A stretch of 46,571 nucleotides of DNA from Candidatus Delongbacteria bacterium. Its GTDB lineage: Bacteria > CAIWAD01 > BS150m-G50. Below, piece after piece: positions 41,729-46,571 of the stretch. Made by a program: the position numbers and the translations under genes. Position 1 is the first letter of the stretch. Each line of letters starts with the position of its first letter. Location: contig JADHUQ010000001.1 of NCBI GenBank assembly GCA_016784425.1, positions 1-46,571 of the forward strand, given 5' to 3'. The notes beneath the pieces were generated by a model, which was given only the letters and a program-made list of their open reading frames with translations, was not told where the DNA came from and searched no databases.

Positions 41729-41799
41729 TCGGTTTATAGTATTGCTGACAATGGCGATGGACGTTTTGATCGTATATTTGTAGCAATACTATAAACTGA
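41729..41799. repeat. 18-bp inverted repeat
   Basis: The 15 bases at 41732-41746 are perfectly complementary to 41782-41796, with 35 bases between. A G.U pair and two more pairs extend it to about 18. The right arms of the two inverted repeats share AATACTATA-(T)-AA-S-TGA, which suggests a duplicated element. Confidence 0.65.
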
Positions 41800-41819
41800 C
41801 ATTTCAGGTGAGCATCACT

Positions 41820-41852
41820 ATGGATGAACGACTGGACATTTTCCCAGGATGA
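41820..41852 (+). CDS. Ten-codon upstream ORF coupled to hydF
   Basis: ATG 41820 follows AGGTG nine bases earlier and encodes ten residues (MDERLDIFPG). Its TGA at 41850-41852 overlaps the hydF ATG at 41849 (ATGA). The hydF start itself has no well-placed ribosome binding site, so this mini-ORF could bring ribosomes to hydF. Confidence 0.35.
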   Translation: MDERLDIFPG

Positions 41853-43048
41853 AAACAGCAACAGCCAACCGGCTCCATATCGGTATTTTCGGCAGGCGAA
41901 ATGTAGGTAAATCCCGTTTTATCAATCTGTTCACTAACCAGGATATCGCCATCGTCTCAGAACACCCTGGTACCACCACCGACCCGGTCTATAAATCGAT
42001 CGAGATTCTGCCGAAACCGGGGCCCTGTGTTATCATCGATACAGCGGGACTCGACGATGTCGGGCAGTTGGGGGAGTTACGGAAAAAGAAAGCTCGCCAG
42101 GTGCTGAACAAGACCGATCTGGCGCTACTGCTGATAACTGCGGAGACCGGTTGGGGTGAATTTGAGGAACAGCTCCTGGAGGAGTTGAAGCAGCGCTCGA
42201 TCACGGCGGTAATCATCGTCAATAAAATAGACCTTGACCGACAAGCGGCAATCAACGTCGCCACCCGGGCCGGGGCAAGCGGCCTGCCGGTAATAATGGT
42301 CAGCGCCTCCACCGGAGAAGGGGTGTTGGAATTCCGTGGTCAGGTCAATGACTATGCACCTGAGAAGATCGAAGACCTGGCAATCACTTCCGGGGTAGTT
42401 AACGGTGGTGATCTGGTTGTACTGGTAATACCGATCGACGACGCCATGCCACGCGGCCGCCTGATACTTCCGGAAGTGCAGACTTTGCGCGATCTGCTGG
42501 ATCGCAACGTCTCGGTAATGGTAACCAGAGAGATGGATCTGGAACGCTCTCTGGCCGCCCTTGCTCGCGAACCGGATCTGGTTATCACCGATTCGCAAGT
42601 CTTTGGGTATGTAAAAAATCACCTGCCCACCCATATCCCCCTCACAAGTTTCTCTTTGTTGTTTGCCCGTTACAAAGGAGACCTGGAGCTGTTGGTAGCT
42701 GGAGTACATAAACTGGAACGACTGAAACCAGATGCCCGAATCCTGATCGGCGAGGCCTGTACCCACCATCCTCAAAAGGATGATATCGGTCGGGTTAAAA
42801 TTCCCGATATCCTGCACGACAAGCTGGGTGAAGGTATCAGGATCGAACAGTCGGCCGGTGGACATTTTCCGGATGATCTCGCCAACTATGATATGGTGAT
42901 CCACTGCGGGGCCTGCATGATAAACCAGAAACAGATGCATCATCGCATCAACCTGGCGCTGGCAGCCGGTGTACCGATCACCAACTATGGAGTGTTTTTC
43001 GCCTGGGCAAACGGTATATTAGAACGCGCCCTGGAAAAGCTGATATAG
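41849..43048 (+). CDS. hydF: [FeFe]-hydrogenase maturase HydF (GTPase, scaffold)
   Basis: A 399-residue GTPase that carries the di-iron precursor to apo-HydA. G domain: P-loop GRRNVGKSRF, GTTTDPVYKS, DTAGLDDVG and NKID. The C-terminal cluster-binding motif begins CTHH (GEACTHHPQKDD) and ends HCGAC (VIHCGACMINQKQM). These mark HydF, as opposed to Era- or MnmE-type GTPases. Translational coupling to the short ORF 41820-41852 is likely. Confidence 0.96.
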   Translation: MKTATANRLHIGIFGRRNVGKSRFINLFTNQDIAIVSEHPGTTTDPVYKSIEILPKPGPCVIIDTAGLDDVGQLGELRKKKARQVLNKTDLALLLITAETGWGEFEEQLLEELKQRSITAVIIVNKIDLDRQAAINVATRAGASGLPVIMVSASTGEGVLEFRGQVNDYAPEKIEDLAITSGVVNGGDLVVLVIPIDDAMPRGRLILPEVQTLRDLLDRNVSVMVTREMDLERSLAALAREPDLVITDSQVFGYVKNHLPTHIPLTSFSLLFARYKGDLELLVAGVHKLERLKPDARILIGEACTHHPQKDDIGRVKIPDILHDKLGEGIRIEQSAGGHFPDDLANYDMVIHCGACMINQKQMHHRINLALAAGVPITNYGVFFAWANGILERALEKLI

Positions 43049-43299
43049 TGATCATATGGAGTAAATTGTTCCGAGCCTGTCTCACATGGCGTTATCCTGG
43101 AAGAGCTGTGGACGAGAGCGGAGCCGCTGCCAGTGATTAAAGCGACATTTTACCTGAATGCTTTGAGGGTCAACCATCGGTCAGCATCGGTACCAGACCG
43201 CCCGGGGGACAATCAGGGCAATTGAGCAGCTGTCTTTCCCGCGCCACGGTTTTCTATAGGCTATGTTTGAGGTGACTGGCCCCTTCAAGGAGGATTCAA
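43049..43299. other. Intergenic region between hydF and DUF2461 gene
   Basis: 251 bases with no recognised gene and no clear terminator. Confidence 0.4.
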
Positions 43300-43992
43300 T
43301 TGGCTACCGGCAATCCCTATGTGACACAGTCGCTCTTTGCTTTTTTCAGAGAGCTGAAAAAGAACAACACCCGCAGCTGGTTCCAGTCAAACAAACAGCG
43401 TTATGAAACCGAGGTCCGCGAACCGCTACTCCAGCTGATCGCTGATTTTGACGCAAAACTTAAGAAGATCACTCCCCAACTGGTTGCTGATACAGCCCGT
43501 TCAGGCGGTTCATTGTTTCGCATTTACCGGGATGTGCGCTTTGCCAGGGACAAAACTCCCTACAAAACTGGGGCTGGAATTCATTTTCGACACTCCCGTG
43601 GCAAGGATGTGCATGCACCCGGTTACTACCTGCATCTGGAACCGGGATCGGTATTTGCCGGCGCGGGAATATGGCAACCGGATTCACAGACTCTCACCTG
43701 TATCCGCGAGGCCATCGCAGCTGCTCCAACCCGCTGGCAAGCAATTCTTGACGCCAAAAGAACTCACCCGATTTCACTCTGGGAGGGGGAGCGGTTGAAA
43801 CGGGCGCCACGCGGCTTCGATCCGGATCATCCCCTGCTGGAAGATCTCAAACGGAAGGATTTCATCCTTACTACCGGGTTTACACAAAAAGCAGCCTGTG
43901 CCGACGATTTTATCGAGCAGTTTGAGCGGTTCTGTCACGATACGGCGGACTTCATGGAATTCCTGACCCTGGCGGTGGGATTGCCCTGGTAA
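43300..43992 (+). CDS. DUF2461 family protein
   Basis: A 230-residue protein of the TIGR02453/DUF2461 family, widespread but of unknown function. Typical features: the start FAFFRELKKNNTRSWFQSNKQRYETEVREPL, then RIYRDVRFARDKTPYKTGAGIHFRH, PGYYLHLEPGSVFAGAGIWQP, the ending RKDFILTTGF and C-terminal LTLAVGLPW. Start TTG at 43300 is well supported by AAGGAGG with a six-base spacer. It lies inside the hydrogenase maturation block, between hydF and hydE, which may be chance. Confidence 0.9.
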   Translation: MATGNPYVTQSLFAFFRELKKNNTRSWFQSNKQRYETEVREPLLQLIADFDAKLKKITPQLVADTARSGGSLFRIYRDVRFARDKTPYKTGAGIHFRHSRGKDVHAPGYYLHLEPGSVFAGAGIWQPDSQTLTCIREAIAAAPTRWQAILDAKRTHPISLWEGERLKRAPRGFDPDHPLLEDLKRKDFILTTGFTQKAACADDFIEQFERFCHDTADFMEFLTLAVGLPW

Positions 43993-44139
43993 CGGTACTT
44001 AACCATGTTTTGTTGAAATATCATCCTCAGCCTGGGGTAACCACTTTACAACAGCGGCTTCAGACTGAGTTCTGAGATGTAAGATCTGTCTTCACACGCG
44101 GTTGTGTTGATCGCTGTATTCGAACAGAACGAGGATATT

Positions 44140-45141
44140 GTGCTTTCCCGCGCTGAAATTATCCAATGGCTCCAGTGCGATGATGCAACCACACTCTTCC
44201 TGGAAGCAGACCGCCTCCGGCGGGAGCGGGTCGGCGACACCGTCTATTTCCGGGGTATTATCGAATTCTCAAATTATTGTTCCTCCCGATGCGCCTACTG
44301 TGGTATCAGTGCGCTGAATCGCGGTATCAAGCGGTATCGCATGTCTGTAAAGGAGGTAACCGATCTGGCACTTGAGCTGGATCGTATGGGTGTCAACACT
44401 GTCGTCCTGCAGTCAGGGGAGGATCCCCGCTTCTCCACAAGGGAAATGCTGCAGGTTATCTGCGGTATCCGATCACAATCAGCGATGGCGATCACGCTTT
44501 CAATGGGCGAATTGCCGGCAGCTGATTATCGTCTACTGCGGGAAGCGGGGGCTGATCGCTACCTGATGCGGTTTGAAACTTCTGATCCTGACCTGTTTGC
44601 GAGACTTCACGACGGTCATACGCTGGAAAGACGCCTCGAGCAGATTGAATCCATACGGCAGGCTGGTTTTCAGCTCGGTACCGGCTTTCTGATCGGATTG
44701 CCGGATCAAAACCTGTCGATGCTGGCGGATGATATTCTGTTGACCAGCGAGCTGCAACCCCCGATGATTGGTGTCGGCCCCTTTGTCGCTCACCCTGATA
44801 CACCATTACGCAATGGCAACGGGGCTGCTTTGGATCTGTCTTTACGGGTGGTCGCCCTCCTGCGTCTTTTAAATCCGCGGGCCCATATCCCCGGCACCAC
44901 CGCCCTGGACACACTGGCACCCGACGCCCGTGAAAGAGCCCTGCTGGGTGGCGCTAACATCGTCATGCCCAACTTCACCCCTTCCGGGTACAGGGAGCAT
45001 TACCTCCTTTATCCCGGCAAACCGTTTGCATCGGCAGTGGCGGTGGAGAGTCTTGACACAATGAAAAAACGGATACACGCACTCGGCCGCCCGGTCGGGA
45101 GTGGTCGTGGTGATCCGCTGTCGATCACACCGGCAGTGTGA
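44140..45141 (+). CDS. hydE: [FeFe]-hydrogenase maturase HydE (radical SAM)
   Basis: A radical SAM enzyme of about 333 residues, in the biotin synthase-like branch. The cluster motif CX3CX2C is in FSNYCSSRCAYCGIS. The following LNRGIKRYRMS, VVLQSGEDPRFS, SMGELPAADYRLLREAGADRYLMRFETSDP, GTGFLIGLPDQ, IGVGPFVAHPDTPL and the C-terminal LLGGANIVMPNFTP are all HydE marks. It acts with HydG to build the azadithiolate di-iron unit. GTG 44140 has GAGG five bases upstream and is favoured over GTG 44104, which has no binding site. Completes the HydEFG set. Confidence 0.95.
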   Translation: MLSRAEIIQWLQCDDATTLFLEADRLRRERVGDTVYFRGIIEFSNYCSSRCAYCGISALNRGIKRYRMSVKEVTDLALELDRMGVNTVVLQSGEDPRFSTREMLQVICGIRSQSAMAITLSMGELPAADYRLLREAGADRYLMRFETSDPDLFARLHDGHTLERRLEQIESIRQAGFQLGTGFLIGLPDQNLSMLADDILLTSELQPPMIGVGPFVAHPDTPLRNGNGAALDLSLRVVALLRLLNPRAHIPGTTALDTLAPDARERALLGGANIVMPNFTPSGYREHYLLYPGKPFASAVAVESLDTMKKRIHALGRPVGSGRGDPLSITPAV

Positions 45142-45185
45142 TTCCCGGCACATACCAGAATAACGATTGATACTATATTTATACT

Positions 45186-45205
45186 GTGAACAGGGAAGTG
45201 TTCAC
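45186..45205. promoter_or_regulatory. Palindrome upstream of last gene, possible operator
   Basis: GTGAACA (45186-45192) and TGTTCAC (45199-45205), perfect seven-base arms with a six-base spacer, 51 bases before the ATG. Resembles a dimer-binding site; regulator unknown. A TATACT hexamer lies just ahead (45179-45185 region). Confidence 0.35.
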
Positions 45206-45255
45206 CACGGATGACATCAATTGCAGCACCTCAGTGTGCTCAAAGGAGGGTTGAG

Positions 45256-46571
45256 ATGAGAAAGCTATCACTTCTTTCAGGGCTGTTCCTGGTTGTGGAA
45301 ATCTCACTGGCGCAGGGTTTCCATATCATCAACGCTGTTCCTGACGAAGGCATGGTCAATGTGCCGCTGTCTACGATTATCAGTTTTACCTTCAACGCAC
45401 CATTGGATACAACCTGTCACTTCGGTGACGAGGATGGATGGATTTCACCCATCAGTGTCCTGGGACCGGAGCCGGCAGACTCGGCAGAGGTAATTGAGTG
45501 GTGGGTCAATCCTGATCTGACCACCATCTCCATCCAGGTGGAGCATCTGGCTGAAAGAGACTTCTTCTGGCTTGTTGTTGGGGCTTACAGCGACGAAGGT
45601 GTACCGTTGACGGAACCCTGCTGTCTGCATTACTCGACCGCCTCGACGATGGGACCCTGGACAGTATCCGGTACCATTGACGCTGGAGAACTGGACCCCA
45701 CCCACACTTTGATCGGCCTGGATACTGTCCCGCTCTTCTCGGACGAGGGGGATGGCTCGATGACCGCAGGGACTTTCGTGCCTGATAACAGCGGTGATTA
45801 CACCATTCCCTATGTCAGTAACGGCTGCTGGTGGCCGATTGCCGCTTATGATCTGGATGGGGACGGTGAGATAGACCCGGAAGCCGGGGATCTGCTTGGA
45901 TTCTGGGACCCCAACCAGGACAACCTTCCGGACAGCATTATCGTGGAAGACGGCAATCTCACCGGTATCGATATAACATTGCTCGATTTCATTTTCGATG
46001 AGGTTACGGCGCAGGAACTGCTGCCGGAGGCCTGGGTGCTGGCGGAGGAATGGGCTGCGGACCAGGAGCTGCATATGATCGGCTCCGGTGGTGAGATCAA
46101 CCTCGACGGTACCGCTGCCGCCTGGGGATATCTTTTCTGGTCACCGGCGGGTGAGTTCTTCACCAACATCATGCTTACCACCTTCTTCAGCCAGGTCGAC
46201 ACTACCACTGATATTGGCTTCCCTTCTGACATGATCCCGCTACCGGTGGATTTCATCAACAGTGACGAGGCGATGTCCATTGCCGGTGAACAGGGTGGCA
46301 CTCAGTTTGAGGAGGAATACATGCTCGAAGAGCGGTGGCTGCATGGTGGTAATTTCTCCTGGGTATACCCCGAATCTCCGGATGATATCGCCTGGGTGGC
46401 CGGATATAGTGGTTATGATCCTGATAACGGCAATGAAGTTGAACTGCATATCGCCATGGATATCGTGACCGGTGAGATCATCCAGATACACTGGGATGAT
46501 GTAAGGGAACCACTTGACGAAATACTGCCGGCGCACTGTGAACTTTTAACTAATTATCCCAATCCATTTAA
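45256..46571 (+). CDS. Large secreted protein with Ig-like domain and T9SS-type sorting signal (3' end outside window)
   Basis: An open frame of 438 codons that runs off the end of the window. Signal peptide 1-20 (MRKLSLLSGLFLVVEISLAQG), then a Big_5/SbsA-like Ig segment (IINAVPDEGMVNVPLSTIISFTFNAPLD) and acidic repeats with calcium-binding-like loops (DLDGDGEIDPEAGD, DPNQDNLPD). The last visible residues read LLTNYPNPFN, the start of the type A C-terminal sorting domain of the type IX secretion system, common in Bacteroidota, Calditrichota and other FCB phyla. So the protein is probably exported to the surface. Catalytic function is unknown. Ribosome binding site AAAGGAGGG. About 80 residues are expected to be missing. 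Confidence 0.8.
   Translation, partial: MRKLSLLSGLFLVVEISLAQGFHIINAVPDEGMVNVPLSTIISFTFNAPLDTTCHFGDEDGWISPISVLGPEPADSAEVIEWWVNPDLTTISIQVEHLAERDFFWLVVGAYSDEGVPLTEPCCLHYSTASTMGPWTVSGTIDAGELDPTHTLIGLDTVPLFSDEGDGSMTAGTFVPDNSGDYTIPYVSNGCWWPIAAYDLDGDGEIDPEAGDLLGFWDPNQDNLPDSIIVEDGNLTGIDITLLDFIFDEVTAQELLPEAWVLAEEWAADQELHMIGSGGEINLDGTAAAWGYLFWSPAGEFFTNIMLTTFFSQVDTTTDIGFPSDMIPLPVDFINSDEAMSIAGEQGGTQFEEEYMLEERWLHGGNFSWVYPESPDDIAWVAGYSGYDPDNGNEVELHIAMDIVTGEIIQIHWDDVREPLDEILPAHCELLTNYPNPF

Larger units (their letters stand above)
41477..41848. other. AT-rich intergenic region with two long inverted repeats
   Basis: 372 bases with no complete gene apart from a ten-codon ORF at the end. It is visibly richer in A and T than its surroundings. 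It holds inverted repeat 1 (41603-41652) and inverted repeat 2 (41729-41799), both described separately. A bulged hairpin CCGGGGT/ACCCGG just after hydG is not followed by a T run. Confidence 0.5.

Noticed and set aside
1..46571. CRISPR arrays, prophage genes or rRNA genes
   Set aside because: No regularly spaced repeats, phage structural genes or rRNA-like sequence were seen.
5217..46571. Internal UGA selenocysteine codons in the listed genes
   Set aside because: All assigned genes have normal family length and end where expected, so none needs a recoded UGA.

Overview
The window looks like the chromosome of a Gram-negative, anaerobic or fermentative bacterium, most likely a member of the FCB side of the tree (Bacteroidota/Calditrichota/Marinimicrobia-like groups). 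Four things point there: a TonB-dependent receptor with an N-terminal carboxypeptidase-regulatory-like domain, a DUF4301 protein, outer-membrane-type secreted proteins, and a truncated last gene that ends in a NYPNPFN motif typical of type IX secretion sorting domains. The lineage is inference; no rRNA gene is present. Coding density is high, with short or overlapping gene junctions and many GTG/TTG starts.

Layout. 1-2.3 kb: the 3' end of an IS630-type transposase, gene-poor DNA with two terminator-ended structured regions, a sigma-54 promoter in front of a small secreted protein, a YbjN-like secreted protein, and on the minus strand a selenocysteine tRNA (selC) with its own terminator. 2.3-12 kb: mpl (cell-wall recycling), a CheY-like receiver, pgeF, an outer-membrane protein, polA, a CAAX-type M48 protease and mnmE. 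12-19.2 kb: lhgO, a YjbQ protein, a half-size EamA transporter, a YgjP-like metalloprotease, an NfeD/stomatin pair and an S9 oligopeptidase. 19.2-23.3 kb: a consensus sigma-70 promoter, a leader RNA with a 27-codon leader peptide and two terminators, then a heterodimeric ABC exporter. 23.5-27.8 kb, minus strand: GNAT, HutH-type lyase, HD hydrolase, EamA transporter, YbaK-like deacylase. 28-35.8 kb: a possible small structured RNA, a GH18 protein, another EamA transporter, a TonB receptor, DUF4301 and an Old Yellow Enzyme whose 3' end is tandemly repeated. 36.2-45.1 kb: a [FeFe]-hydrogenase locus with three subunits (NuoE-, NuoF- and HydA-like) followed by all three maturases HydG, HydF and HydE, with a DUF2461 gene between HydF and HydE. 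45.3 kb to the end: a truncated secreted protein.

How the genes work together. The hydrogenase locus is the clearest functional block: it encodes an NAD(H)-linked soluble hydrogenase and the whole H-cluster assembly pathway, which suggests NADH reoxidation by H2 production. The flavin subunit is short and lacks the extra iron-sulfur domains of the classical bifurcating HydB, so a ferredoxin-independent enzyme is possible. The most interesting regulatory unit is the leader of the ABC exporter, which has the parts expected of a translation-dependent attenuator: promoter, strong Shine-Dalgarno, short ORF, mutually exclusive hairpins, and terminators directly before the exporter genes.
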